Shown: positions 50,897-59,985 of the stretch, one piece after another
Numbering within the stretch: the first letter of the stretch is position 1
Layout: every line of letters begins with the position of its first letter
Assembly (NCBI RefSeq): GCF_030694375.1
Contig: NZ_JAUXYL010000020.1
Location: forward strand, 248,001 to 312,000
Direction of reading: 5' to 3'
DNA length: 64,000 bases
Source: Algoriphagus sp.
GTDB lineage: Bacteria; Bacteroidota; Bacteroidia; Cytophagales; Cyclobacteriaceae
Position numbers and translations under genes: made by a program
Notes under the pieces: generated by a model
Databases searched by the model: none
Told to the model about the DNA's origin: nothing
What the model saw: only the letters and a program-made list of their open reading frames with translations

Positions 50897-51259
50897 ATGA
50901 AATTCAACAAATTCTATTTTGGCCTATGGCTGATTCTTTTTGCGCTCTTCGCCTATTGGCAATTTAATGATCCTGATCCTGAAGTTTGGGTAAGTATCTA
51001 TGCGGCAGCGATGATTTTCTGTTTATTCGGAATCCGTGGAATTTTCCCGAAAATCCCGCTGACGGTGGTCGTGATTCTATGTGTTTTGGGAGCCATATAC
51101 ATGTTTCCAGGTGGTGTTGGAGATTGGATAGCAGACGAGTGGGCCCAAAAAGACCTGACTATGAAAACACCTCAAATGGAGGAGAATCGGGAGACCTTCG
51201 GGCTTTTGACCATTGCTTTGGCATTGAGTCCAGCGCTTTATAAGGCCTGGAAAAAATAA
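50897..51259 (+). CDS. TMEM220-like membrane protein
   Basis: A 120-residue protein with about four membrane helices. It matches the transmembrane family 220 pattern: FALFAYWQFNDPDPEVWVSIYA near residue 17, then IPLTVVVILCVLGAIYMFPG, and the conserved EENRETFGLLTIALALSP end. Function unknown in bacteria and animals. It precedes the NIPSNAP gene by 163 bp of AT-rich, repeat-like sequence. Confidence 0.85.
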   Translation: MKFNKFYFGLWLILFALFAYWQFNDPDPEVWVSIYAAAMIFCLFGIRGIFPKIPLTVVVILCVLGAIYMFPGGVGDWIADEWAQKDLTMKTPQMEENRETFGLLTIALALSPALYKAWKK

Positions 51260-51422
51260 TATCATGTACAGAAATACCATAGAAATAAGACAGAAATACA
51301 CCTCGATACGCTTGGTGAACTAGACTTCGAAAATTATTTCAATTGTATTTCAACCTCTGCAGGAGGTTATATTTCGACCGTATTTCAATTAAACATCAAT
51401 TAACATCAAACCCTTAAACCTT

Positions 51423-52166
51423 ATGAAGAACCTATTAACATTTCTTGTAGCTATGCTAATTTCTGCAGGCCTGTTTGCCCAGCAGGGTATCAAATCCAAG
51501 TATTTTGAAATGCGGACTTATACAGCTGCTGAAGGGAAAATGCCCGACTTGATCAAGCGCTTTGAAAATCATACACTTAAACTTTTCAAGAAGCACAAAA
51601 TCGAAAACGTTGCCTATTTCATCAATGAAGAGCATCCAGATCATCAATTGACTTTTATCCTCGGCTATCCGGACGAGGCTTCAAGAGATGTACTTTGGAA
51701 TAAGTTTGCGAATGATCCGGAGTGGATCACCGCCAAAAATGCCTCTGAGGCAAAGGGTTCCTTGGTATCGAAGGTAGATCAAACGTTTATGGTTTGGGCA
51801 AATGATCTAAATGATCACAAAAAACCCAAGCCAAGTGGGATACTCCAGATGAGAACTTACCATTGTTTGCCGGGAAGAATTGAGAATATCCAGACTCGCT
51901 TCCGTGATCATACTCGTGTTTTATTCGCAAGACAAGGCCTCAAAAACTATCCATATTGGTTGACAGTGGAAAAAAACGGTGCCCAGCCTAAGTTGGTCTA
52001 TATCCTAGGTCATGACTCTAAGGAAGCTTACAATGATGCCTTCAAGCGCTTTGTTGCTGATCCTGATTGGATAAAAGCACGCGATGCTTCGGAAGCTGAT
52101 GGAAAGATCGTGGAAAAAATTGATGCAGTATTTTATAAAGCATTACCATTTTCTCCAATGAAGTAA
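51423..52166 (+). CDS. Secreted NIPSNAP family protein
   Basis: A 247-residue exported protein (signal MKNLLTFLVAMLISAGLFAQ) with two NIPSNAP ferredoxin-like domains in tandem: FEMRTYTAAEGKMPDLIKRFENH and LQMRTYHCLPGRIENIQTRFRDH. The second half of each carries the DPEWI/DPDWI motif. The family has no firm activity. Its leader carries ATTTCAATTG-type repeats just before the ATG. A hairpin terminator follows (52205-52232). Confidence 0.9.
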   Translation: MKNLLTFLVAMLISAGLFAQQGIKSKYFEMRTYTAAEGKMPDLIKRFENHTLKLFKKHKIENVAYFINEEHPDHQLTFILGYPDEASRDVLWNKFANDPEWITAKNASEAKGSLVSKVDQTFMVWANDLNDHKKPKPSGILQMRTYHCLPGRIENIQTRFRDHTRVLFARQGLKNYPYWLTVEKNGAQPKLVYILGHDSKEAYNDAFKRFVADPDWIKARDASEADGKIVEKIDAVFYKALPFSPMK

Positions 52167-52204
52167 AGGAGAATTTGAGCATTTGAAAATTCGAAAATAT
52201 GGAG

Positions 52205-52232
52205 GGCAGCAAATGAGCTGCCTTTTTATTTT
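52205..52232 (+). terminator. Terminator of the NIPSNAP gene
   Basis: GGCAGC (52205-52210) pairs with GCTGCC (52217-52222), followed by TTTTTATTTTT. Confidence 0.8.
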
Positions 52233-52307
52233 TCCATTGGAGAAAAGCTGGGGTTCAACTTAAACTGCCAATTTGCAAGATCTTTTAGGGGTGAAAATCT
52301 TCTGATT

Positions 52308-52940
52308 TTAGAGAAAAGTTTCTAGCCACATCCGTTTTTTTGGGGGTATGGCCTTGCTTTTTGATGCAATACTCAGGAGTTTCGGATCCTTTTCTTTGGC
52401 ATGGACCAACTGAAAAAGATCAGCGACAGATAAGGTGCTTTCCGGACGGTCCTCCAATGTAAATTTTTGATTGACTTCGACATAGCCCTCCTCCAGGATA
52501 CTTAGATAAGTACCTCCATATCCATGGGCTATGAATTGTCTGATCACTTGCTGGGTGCCAAATTTTACCCCCAGTTTGTAACAGGGCTCCCGATATTGGG
52601 ACACTTGTACCAAAGCCTCACCTACCCGATAGATGTCTCCGAGACATACCAGTTTTTCATCAAATCCGGCAAGGGTGAGGTTTTCGCCAAACATCCCCCA
52701 ATTCCAGTCTAATTTAGGATATAAATTTTTCCAATAGGGATATTGTTCGGCTGAGAAAACGTAGCAGGCTTTGTAATAGCCCCCATGATTGAGCCGATTG
52801 GAGATCTCATCGCTCATCACATCATTTTTGGTCAGGTAGATGGCTTGGTTTGTCGGTACTTTGTAGATGCCAGTTTTTTCCTCTTTTCCATTCCATAGGA
52901 AAGGAGTAGGCTTGCCAATATTAGTCGAGATGATTTCCAT
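52308..52940 (-). CDS. MOSC domain protein
   Basis: A 210-residue protein of the YiiM-like MOSC group; the start at 52940 (MEIISTNIGKPTPF) gives the conserved N terminus, though the frame is open to 53024. Seen are NRLNHGGYYKACYVFSAEQYPYW, MFGENLTLAGFDEKLVCLGDIYRVG and the cysteine in VSQYREPCYKLG that ligates the molybdenum cofactor. It is likely a molybdopterin-dependent reductase of N-hydroxylated compounds. A terminator-like hairpin (53034-53072) lies upstream and serves the next gene. Confidence 0.9.
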   Translation of the reverse strand: MEIISTNIGKPTPFLWNGKEEKTGIYKVPTNQAIYLTKNDVMSDEISNRLNHGGYYKACYVFSAEQYPYWKNLYPKLDWNWGMFGENLTLAGFDEKLVCLGDIYRVGEALVQVSQYREPCYKLGVKFGTQQVIRQFIAHGYGGTYLSILEEGYVEVNQKFTLEDRPESTLSVADLFQLVHAKEKDPKLLSIASKSKAIPPKKRMWLETFL

Positions 52941-53033
52941 AAATGATAAACGAGGGAGTGTGTTTTTTCTTGAATAGATTTCTGAAAACGAAGAATTTAT
53001 GTAGTAAGTAGAACTAAGACTCAACTATTTAAT

Positions 53034-53072
53034 AAAAAAAGCCATCCCGAAAAATTCAGGATGGCTTTTTTG
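53034..53072. terminator. Terminator of the 1147-residue gene
   Basis: AAAAAAGCCATCC and GGATGGCTTTTTT form a strong stem (53034-53047 and 53059-53071) just downstream of the minus-strand stop at 53093. Confidence 0.9.
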
Positions 53073-53092
53073 ATTTAAGTATCTTCCAAGAT

Positions 53093-56000
53093 TTACTTTG
53101 GATTGAAAGTCATACTTGCCAGAATAAATGTCCCGGCTTCACCTTCGCCGTTTTGCTTTGACACAATGTAAAGCGTTTTAAGTTTGCCGTCCGCAGCTCC
53201 TGTGATCGCAATATTTACAGGCGTGTAATAAGGGATTGGTTCTCCTTCTACGATTGGTCGCTGTTTGAAAGTGCCTTCACCAACCTTGGTGCCACTTGGA
53301 CTATCTAGATATACTTCAAAGGAGAAAGTCTGGGCAACCGGGGCAATAGTAGCGGTGATCATCGTAATCGATCCGATACCAGTAAGGTCAATGCTTGGAA
53401 TCGCAAAGCTTCCCTGACCAGAAGGTACGGTCAGCAGGTTGGCGCCATTGTAATTCATTGAGCCAAATCTCACCAATTCCTTGGCTACGCCCATATCCAG
53501 ATTATTATTGCTAAGAATGTATGAACCCGAACCGGTCAATGGCTTGATGTTTTCTCCTCCTTTGTCGGTATAGGTTGCTGAGATTACAAGGACTCCATTA
53601 GGTACAGCGGCTTTTCCCTGAGTTGGATCTACGGATCCTTTTGCAGGTAGTGTTTCTTTCGCTGCGTTTCTAAGTGAAAGGATGTATGTCACCAGTGCAT
53701 TTGCATCGGATGTCGATAGATCAGGGTTGGCAGGCATCACCGTTTCACCCCAGACACCGCCACCACCAACTTTGATTTTATTCAACAGGTAGGCACGGTC
53801 TCTTTCACGGTATTTTTTAGCCACATCCGCATAAGCCGGACCAATGGAGGCTTCGTTTTCCTTGTGACATGTCTTGCAGGTCAGGGATTGAACCAAGGCT
53901 TTGCCGTTCATCGCCTCACTCATGATTTTATGGCCAAGGTCTGCCTGAGCTTTATCCACGCCCTGCAAGTAATCTGCCGAGACAAAAAGCGTGCTTAGGT
54001 CAGATGATGCATCGGGATGATCAGCATCCGACACGGACACCGAATAGGCTACCTTTTTTCCGGGGAAATAGAAGGACTTATTGCCTTCGATCTGGATGCT
54101 CACCACCGGAGCAATATTGCCTGAATAAACTGAAACCGGTGCGCTGACACCTGTCAATCCTGCCGGGTCAGCAGCCGTTACTCTGATTTCGTATTGTCCC
54201 ACTCCGTTAAATGTATGAGTCAGGGTAGGTTCAGTTGTGGATTTGGATTCACCATTTCCAAGATCCCAAGTATAGGTAATGGCATCCTTTTCAGGGTCTG
54301 AAGCCGTTGCAGTCAATGTCACTGTCAATGGATTACTTCCTGAGGTTTTGTCTACTGAAAGTCCTGTTACTACAGGCGCCCGATTGCCACTGTTGAAGTC
54401 AATTCTGGATAAGCCGGAGTCAGGGTTTTTACTAAACCAACCATTTCCATATTCCAAAATGTAAATTTTGCCATCTGGCCCCATTTCCATGTCGATCAGT
54501 CCATTGAATTTGGTGCCTGGCATAAATGCTTCCATTTTGTCAAAATCACCATTTTCCTTCATGGTTACTGCTTTGATCCAACCTCTGATCCAATCATAGA
54601 TAAAAAGTTTGCCGTCGTAATAATCCGGGAATCTGGTTTTGGAAGGATACAAATCAGAATAGTAAACCGGACCTGCCATTGCATTTCTTCCGCCGGTCCC
54701 TAATTGTGGGAAATCAGGAGAAGCCCCATAAGGATACCAAATAAATGCCGGCTGTACCGCGGGCAGTTCCTTCAGTCCGGTGTTGTTTGGTGAATTATTA
54801 ACAGGTTTGGTGGCATCAAAAGTAACACCTGTTTGAGCTGTCGCGTAATTGAATTCACGATACATGTAATTATTGCCAATGGAGTAGGGCCATCCGAAGT
54901 TTCCGGCTTTTCTTGCTTGATTCACTTCATCATATCCTCTTGGTCCTTTTACGTCGAGGGAATCATTGCTCGCATCAGGTCCCACCTCACCCCAATAGAG
55001 GAAGCCGGTTTTTTGATCTATTGCGATTCGATATGGGTTTCTGTTACCCTGAACATAGATTTCGGGGCGAGTTCCTTCAGTTCCTTCAGGATATAAGTTT
55101 CCTGTCGGGATCGTGTAAGATCCATCTTCGGCTACTTTGATTCTGAGGATTTTACCTCTCAGGTCATTGGAGTTGCCGGAGCTTCTGCGTGCATCCCATT
55201 GCTTGTTTCCCTCTCGTCCGTCCAGTGGAGCGTAGGAGTTTAAGGTAGTTGGGGTGTTAGGCTGATTGAATGGGGTTGAATTGTCACCCGTAGAGAGGAA
55301 AAGGTTTCCGTCTTTATCGAAGGCAATGGATCCTCCGGTGTGGCAGCAAATATCCCGTTGAGAATAAAGCTCCAAAATCACTTTTTCTGAAGCCATGTCC
55401 CACACACCGTCTTTGAATACGAATCTGGAAAGACGGTTTATTTCTTTGTCTCCGGTAGGAGCATAAAAGGCAAATACGAAGTTATTTTTTGCATAGTTCG
55501 GGTCTTTTTGTATCCCCATTAATCCTTCTTCGGCATTGACACCTTTTACTTCTGTTTTCCAGTAGACGTCGAGCTTGGCAACTTCTTTCAACTCCTGAGT
55601 CTCATTGTCAAAAAGAAGTATTTCACCTCTTCGCTGTGCAATCAGAATGTCCAAATCCGGAAGGATTGTCATCTCAGTCGGCTCGGTGAATTCTCCAAGT
55701 GAAAGATTGGTTTTCGTGAATCTGTTTTCTTCAGGCACCCGCTTGGACTTTGCTTTCGAATAATCCAATTGGTTGTTTTCACCGATTGCATATTGGATGC
55801 CACCCAAAAGGTGTTTCAAAAAGTCAGCTTCCTCAAAAGATTCCTTGGTATGCCCACCACCGGTGTAGTAAGCTCTGCCTCCATCAAAATCATGGTACCA
55901 AGCAATAGGGTGCTCCCCCATGTCGATACCTCCCTGATAGGAGGCTTCATCCAACATGAGGAGTTTTTTGGTGTCAGGGTTTACTTGCTTGTAGCTATAC

Positions 56001-56536
56001 CACTCGTCCGTTCTTTCCCAGCTTTCCGGCAAAAAGTCTACAGAAGGATGCTTTTCGCCGGTTTTCGTGATTATTCCCGGCTGTACATTCGGATGCGGGT
56101 CGTTGATTCCAGGATGGTCTGAAAAATACCCACCTACCAGTCGATTGTACCATCCCCACTCGTATTCGGTATCAGCGGCGGCGTGGATTCCAAGAAATCC
56201 ACCACCTGACTGGATGTAGCGCTCAAAATCAGCTTCCTGATAGTTATTGAGCACATCGCCTGTGGTACTGAGGAAAATCACAGCGGCATATTGTGCTAAA
56301 TTTTCCTCGTTGATGTTTTCTGCGTTTTTGGTGGTGTCGACCTGAAAGCCATTTTCGGCACCGAGCTTTTGTATGGCAGCGATTCCGGCAGGGATAGATT
56401 CATGGTAGAATCCCGCTGTCTTGCTGAAAATCAGGATTTTTGGATCGCCTTCACGCTTTTTGCTGCAGCCGGTTAATCCAAGGACAAGTACTCCGATGAA
56501 AAAGAGTAGACTACGTAGGTTTTTGGGTAAATGCAT
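53093..56536 (-). CDS. Multidomain ThuA / PQQ-type sugar dehydrogenase / PKD / cytochrome c protein
   Basis: A 1147-residue lipoprotein (signal ending in LGLTGC). In order: ThuA-like domain (about 30-255, LIFSKTAGFYHESIPAG, GGFLGIHAAADTEY); six-bladed sugar dehydrogenase-like propeller (about 275-700, RGEILLFDNETQEL, GGSIAFDKDGNLFLSTGDN, RGKILRIKV); a PKD domain (about 715-800); a cytochrome c domain (about 870-960) with the haem motif CKTCH; and a C-terminal carbohydrate-binding-like domain (about 1010-1147). Such fusions are common in Bacteroidota and Planctomycetota for glycan use in the periplasm. The cofactor (PQQ) is inferred from family. Confidence 0.9.
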   Translation of the reverse strand: MHLPKNLRSLLFFIGVLVLGLTGCSKKREGDPKILIFSKTAGFYHESIPAGIAAIQKLGAENGFQVDTTKNAENINEENLAQYAAVIFLSTTGDVLNNYQEADFERYIQSGGGFLGIHAAADTEYEWGWYNRLVGGYFSDHPGINDPHPNVQPGIITKTGEKHPSVDFLPESWERTDEWYSYKQVNPDTKKLLMLDEASYQGGIDMGEHPIAWYHDFDGGRAYYTGGGHTKESFEEADFLKHLLGGIQYAIGENNQLDYSKAKSKRVPEENRFTKTNLSLGEFTEPTEMTILPDLDILIAQRRGEILLFDNETQELKEVAKLDVYWKTEVKGVNAEEGLMGIQKDPNYAKNNFVFAFYAPTGDKEINRLSRFVFKDGVWDMASEKVILELYSQRDICCHTGGSIAFDKDGNLFLSTGDNSTPFNQPNTPTTLNSYAPLDGREGNKQWDARRSSGNSNDLRGKILRIKVAEDGSYTIPTGNLYPEGTEGTRPEIYVQGNRNPYRIAIDQKTGFLYWGEVGPDASNDSLDVKGPRGYDEVNQARKAGNFGWPYSIGNNYMYREFNYATAQTGVTFDATKPVNNSPNNTGLKELPAVQPAFIWYPYGASPDFPQLGTGGRNAMAGPVYYSDLYPSKTRFPDYYDGKLFIYDWIRGWIKAVTMKENGDFDKMEAFMPGTKFNGLIDMEMGPDGKIYILEYGNGWFSKNPDSGLSRIDFNSGNRAPVVTGLSVDKTSGSNPLTVTLTATASDPEKDAITYTWDLGNGESKSTTEPTLTHTFNGVGQYEIRVTAADPAGLTGVSAPVSVYSGNIAPVVSIQIEGNKSFYFPGKKVAYSVSVSDADHPDASSDLSTLFVSADYLQGVDKAQADLGHKIMSEAMNGKALVQSLTCKTCHKENEASIGPAYADVAKKYRERDRAYLLNKIKVGGGGVWGETVMPANPDLSTSDANALVTYILSLRNAAKETLPAKGSVDPTQGKAAVPNGVLVISATYTDKGGENIKPLTGSGSYILSNNNLDMGVAKELVRFGSMNYNGANLLTVPSGQGSFAIPSIDLTGIGSITMITATIAPVAQTFSFEVYLDSPSGTKVGEGTFKQRPIVEGEPIPYYTPVNIAITGAADGKLKTLYIVSKQNGEGEAGTFILASMTFNPK

Positions 56537-56652
56537 AGGGTTTGAAATTTTGGGGAAATTAGGGAAATTCCGTATTAAGTGGGCTAAACGCTTGAAAATA
56601 GGCCTCTCTAATAGACCAACGGTACTATTCTATCGACGAAATCCATTAGAGA

Positions 56653-57798
56653 TTAAACCAGTTGGGTGCCTGATCCAATTTTCACAGGAATGAATCCTGG
56701 AGAAATTCCGAACTGCTTAACATAGGAGCTTTTGATTTGGTCCTGAAACAATTCGGTTTCTGATTTTTGTATTAGGTTGATGGTGCAACCACCAAAGCCT
56801 CCACCCATCATTCGGGATCCTAAAACTCCCTTAAGCTTCCATGATTCCTCGGCAAGGAAATCCAACTCGGGACAACTCACCTCAAAATCTTGGCTTAGAC
56901 TCTGGTGCGAAGCCTTTAGCAGGGAACCGAAATTTTCCAAATCACCCGATTTTAATGCATTTGCTGCCTCATGTACGCGATGACACTCCGTGATGACATG
57001 TTTGGCTTTGGGGAAAAGCGCAGGAGAGAGTAACCTTTCAACTTTTGGTAAATCAGAAACGGAAAGATCTCTCAGTGTTTTAATATCTGGAAATGCCGAT
57101 TGAACAATTTTCACGCTTTCTTCACAGGAAGCTCTTCTTTTGTTGTAGGCTGAATCGGCGAGTGAGTGCTTTACTTTGGAATTGATGAGAATAAGTGAGA
57201 AATCACCCAAGGCTACCGGGATTTCTTCATGTGTGTTTGACCTGCAGTCGAGTAACAGCGCTTTGTCTTTTACTCCAAAGGCAGAGGCATAAGGATCCAT
57301 AATCCCACAGTTGACTCCCGCATAGAGGTGCTCGGACTTTTGGGCATAGAGCGCAATGTTTTTCTTTGGAATCTGAAAATCAAAAAGTCCGGAGATCGCC
57401 GTTCCGATTGCTACAGACAAGGCGGCAGAAGAAGAAAGTCCTGATCCAACAGGGATATCTCCACCAATCACCATATCAAAACCCGTGACGGAATAGCCTG
57501 CTTGCTTAAGCAAGGCGCACATACCCATGGCGTAGGTTGCCCAGTGGCCTTTTTTAGGGGAAATAAAATCCAGCTCGAAGGTGAATTCCTGATTAAAATC
57601 TATAGAATATATGCGGCAGGCATTCAATTCGTTTTTTTGTATCCCAACCCAGATTCCCTGATTCACAGCTGCGGGAAAAACAAATCCTTCCTGATAGTCT
57701 GTGTGTTCGCCGATCAGATTGATTCTGCCCGGAGCAAAAGCGAGAAGGGGAGTAGTGGAGAAGTGAGAGTGGAAGGTTTGGTTGATCGAATCCTGCAT
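56653..57798 (-). CDS. galK: Galactokinase
   Basis: A 382-residue GHMP kinase; the start at 57798 (MQDSINQTFHSHF) gives the normal length, although the frame is open to 57855. Signature sequences are PGRINLIGEHTDYQEG, the ATP loop GDIPVGSGLSSSAALSVA (about 115-132), the catalytic region GIMDPYASAFG, and GGGFGGCTINLI. It phosphorylates galactose in the Leloir pathway; the other gal genes are not in the window. A LacI regulator lies just upstream on the same strand and probably controls it. Confidence 0.95.
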   Translation of the reverse strand: MQDSINQTFHSHFSTTPLLAFAPGRINLIGEHTDYQEGFVFPAAVNQGIWVGIQKNELNACRIYSIDFNQEFTFELDFISPKKGHWATYAMGMCALLKQAGYSVTGFDMVIGGDIPVGSGLSSSAALSVAIGTAISGLFDFQIPKKNIALYAQKSEHLYAGVNCGIMDPYASAFGVKDKALLLDCRSNTHEEIPVALGDFSLILINSKVKHSLADSAYNKRRASCEESVKIVQSAFPDIKTLRDLSVSDLPKVERLLSPALFPKAKHVITECHRVHEAANALKSGDLENFGSLLKASHQSLSQDFEVSCPELDFLAEESWKLKGVLGSRMMGGGFGGCTINLIQKSETELFQDQIKSSYVKQFGISPGFIPVKIGSGTQLV

Positions 57799-57823
57799 GG
57801 GTGAGGTTAATTGGTGCTGAGTT

Positions 57824-57892
57824 GAGTAGTAAGTTGTAAATGGTAAGTAGTTCAAAGTCTACTTACAATTTACTTTTTACCACTTACTACCA
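57824..57892. repeat. Heptamer array (ACTTACC / AAGTAGT type) between galK and the LacI gene
   Basis: On the galK coding strand, units like ACTTACC, ATTTACA, ACTTACT in 7-bp phase; on the other side of the middle they run as the complement, so the array is an inverted pair around 57855. It covers almost the whole intergenic gap. Confidence 0.7.
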
Positions 57893-57895
57893 GTA

Positions 57896-58930
57896 TTATG
57901 AATTTGCTTGAAAATGTTGAGAGGACTTCCTTGGTACCAATGTCGTTTCTAAAACAATAGAAATGGGGTCTTCGGAGGCCAATCCGTCAAGTTGATCCAG
58001 GAGGTGAGTCACTGCCAATTTTCCCATTTCGTACCCCGGTTGGGAGACAGTGGTCAATGGTGGCTCGACAACTGCGGAAGTTGGATTATTGGTAAAGCCA
58101 GCCAAAGCCATGTCTTCAGGGATTTTGATTCCCATAGATTTCCATTGAGTTAAAACATCCACGGCCACAGGGTCTATCATACAGAATACTGCATCAGGAC
58201 GTGGTTTCATTTCAGAAATTTCTTTGGCTATCCGCACATTGTCCTCCAATGTCAAATCTGATATTTTAATCAGGGACGGATCTTCCTGAATTCCATATTC
58301 GGCGAGCGCTTTTAGATAGCCCTCTTTTCTTTTTTTGGAAATGTACATGTCCTCGGGCCCGGATACATATACAATCCTTCTGTTGTTTCCTTCCAGAAGG
58401 TGATGTGTGACCTGATAAGCTCCTCCGGCGTCATTGAAGGTGACCTTTGAAACCGGAATATCTTCGTGGACTCTGTCAAATAGGACAAAATTAATTTCCC
58501 GGTTGTAGAGTTCATGAAGATGGTCAAACTGATTGGTTTCCCGGCTCAGTGATATCAACAGCCCATCCACCTGGCTGGAAACCAAAGCGCGGATATTCGC
58601 TTTTTCCTGATCCAAAGATTCATTGGACTGGCAGATCATGACATTGTATCCACGCTTGTTGGCAAAGTCCTGAATACCGCTGATACAGGATGCAAAAAAG
58701 TGAGAGGTGATCTCGGGAACAATCACTCCCAAGGTCTTGGAACGGCTGATCCGGAGACTTTGCGCCAGCAAATTAGGCTGGTAATTCATCTCCTTGGCCA
58801 TTTCCACGATCTTTCGTTTGGTTTCAGGATGTAATTCTGGTGAATCCTTAAGCGCTCTTGAAATCGTCGAAACAGACACGCCAAGTTTCTTGGCAATCTC
58901 CTTCATCGTAATCTGATGACCTCTTTTCAT
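57896..58930 (-). CDS. LacI family transcriptional regulator
   Basis: A 344-residue regulator. The N-terminal HTH (about 8-55: TMKEIAKKLGVSVSTISRAL, then the hinge helix NLLAQSLR) is followed by a periplasmic-binding-protein-like ligand domain (KTLGVIVPEITSHFFASCISG, LLISLSRE, VLFDRVHEDIPVSKVTFNDAGGAYQVTHHLLEGN, RPDAVFCMIDPVA, LTTVSQPGYEMGKLAVTHLLD). As the gene upstream of galK on the same strand, it may sense a galactose-derived signal, though no operator was identified. Confidence 0.92.
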   Translation of the reverse strand: MKRGHQITMKEIAKKLGVSVSTISRALKDSPELHPETKRKIVEMAKEMNYQPNLLAQSLRISRSKTLGVIVPEITSHFFASCISGIQDFANKRGYNVMICQSNESLDQEKANIRALVSSQVDGLLISLSRETNQFDHLHELYNREINFVLFDRVHEDIPVSKVTFNDAGGAYQVTHHLLEGNNRRIVYVSGPEDMYISKKRKEGYLKALAEYGIQEDPSLIKISDLTLEDNVRIAKEISEMKPRPDAVFCMIDPVAVDVLTQWKSMGIKIPEDMALAGFTNNPTSAVVEPPLTTVSQPGYEMGKLAVTHLLDQLDGLASEDPISIVLETTLVPRKSSQHFQANS

Positions 58931-59004
58931 GTTTGACCTTTTCCTAATCTGTAATCTGCAATCGTCTGCACAGGCACAAATTGCAAAAAACTTTATAAAA
59001 AATG

Positions 59005-59985
59005 CTATTCCTGATAAACTGTAAATAAAACTGTCTCGCCGACAGCTCTTAAAGATCTTATATCGATCAAGTCCATATTGTCCTTGTGGGTATGATGATA
59101 ATGTCCAAAGCCATAATCCGGAGAAAACTCAATGATATCAATCATCGGGATTCCTGCAATGGCATTGACAAATGCATGGTCATCGAGGATTTCCGGGGCA
59201 TCTTTTTGGATAAAAAAATCAGAATGGCCTAAGCTTGCTGCATTTCCCCATACTTTGGAAAGAATTCCTGAAGCATACTGTCTGGAATATCCCTCACGAT
59301 AGAATTTGGCATTTTTTCCACCTACCAGATCCACCAAAATTCCATAGTAAGCGGAGTAATTGGGGATGTGTTTGTTTTTGGACCAATACTGGGAACCATG
59401 ACACCACCAATATTCCTGCGCAGTGTTTCTTGTTCTGGTATTCTCCGGTTCCCCGTCATCTTCCCCGTCAAAGAAAATAATGTCAATTCCCACATCGGGT
59501 TTCAATTCCTGAGAAGCGATCGTTCGTGCGATTTCTATCAAAACCCCAACTCCAGATCCCCCGTCATTTGCCCCATCGATGGGTTCGTTCAAACGCTCCG
59601 TGTCTTTATCGGCTATTCTACGGGTGTCCCAATGTGCTGCCAAAAGGATTCGCTTGGTCGCCTGGGGATTATAGGATGCAATGATATTGCTGAGATTCCA
59701 GGTAAGTCCATCGTAGGTTTTGGCTTGGAAATCCTGGGTTTGGACACTCCAACCATAGCTTTTGAGCTTGGAAATTATCCAGTTTTTAGTGGCTGCGTGC
59801 CCTTTTGTGCCTGGAACCCGTGGTCCGAAATCCACTTGCTGTTGGATGAAAGCATAGGCAGAATCTGCGTTGAAAGTGGGATAGGGCTTGACAATGACTT
59901 CTTCAACAGCTGTTTCGGTTGTTTTAGTCCCGTTACAGGCCCATGTAAAAATCAGAAGTCCTATAAGCCAAAATCTATTCTTCAT
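59005..59985 (-). CDS. M28 family peptidase, glutaminyl cyclase-like, lipoprotein
   Basis: A 326-residue lipoprotein (signal [20 protein letters not shown] at 59985). The zinc ligands are in [10 protein letters not shown] (His; here W in place of the usual S), [16 protein letters not shown] (Asp), [14 protein letters not shown] (Glu) and a later YHHTHKDN His region. The pattern fits the glutaminyl-peptide cyclotransferase branch of M28, which cyclises N-terminal Gln. It overlaps the 3' end of cysS by 11 bp and is coupled to it. Confidence 0.88.
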   Translation of the reverse strand: MKNRFWLIGLLIFTWACNGTKTTETAVEEVIVKPYPTFNADSAYAFIQQQVDFGPRVPGTKGHAATKNWIISKLKSYGWSVQTQDFQAKTYDGLTWNLSNIIASYNPQATKRILLAAHWDTRRIADKDTERLNEPIDGANDGGSGVGVLIEIARTIASQELKPDVGIDIIFFDGEDDGEPENTRTRNTAQEYWWCHGSQYWSKNKHIPNYSAYYGILVDLVGGKNAKFYREGYSRQYASGILSKVWGNAASLGHSDFFIQKDAPEILDDHAFVNAIAGIPMIDIIEFSPDYGFGHYHHTHKDNMDLIDIRSLRAVGETVLFTVYQE

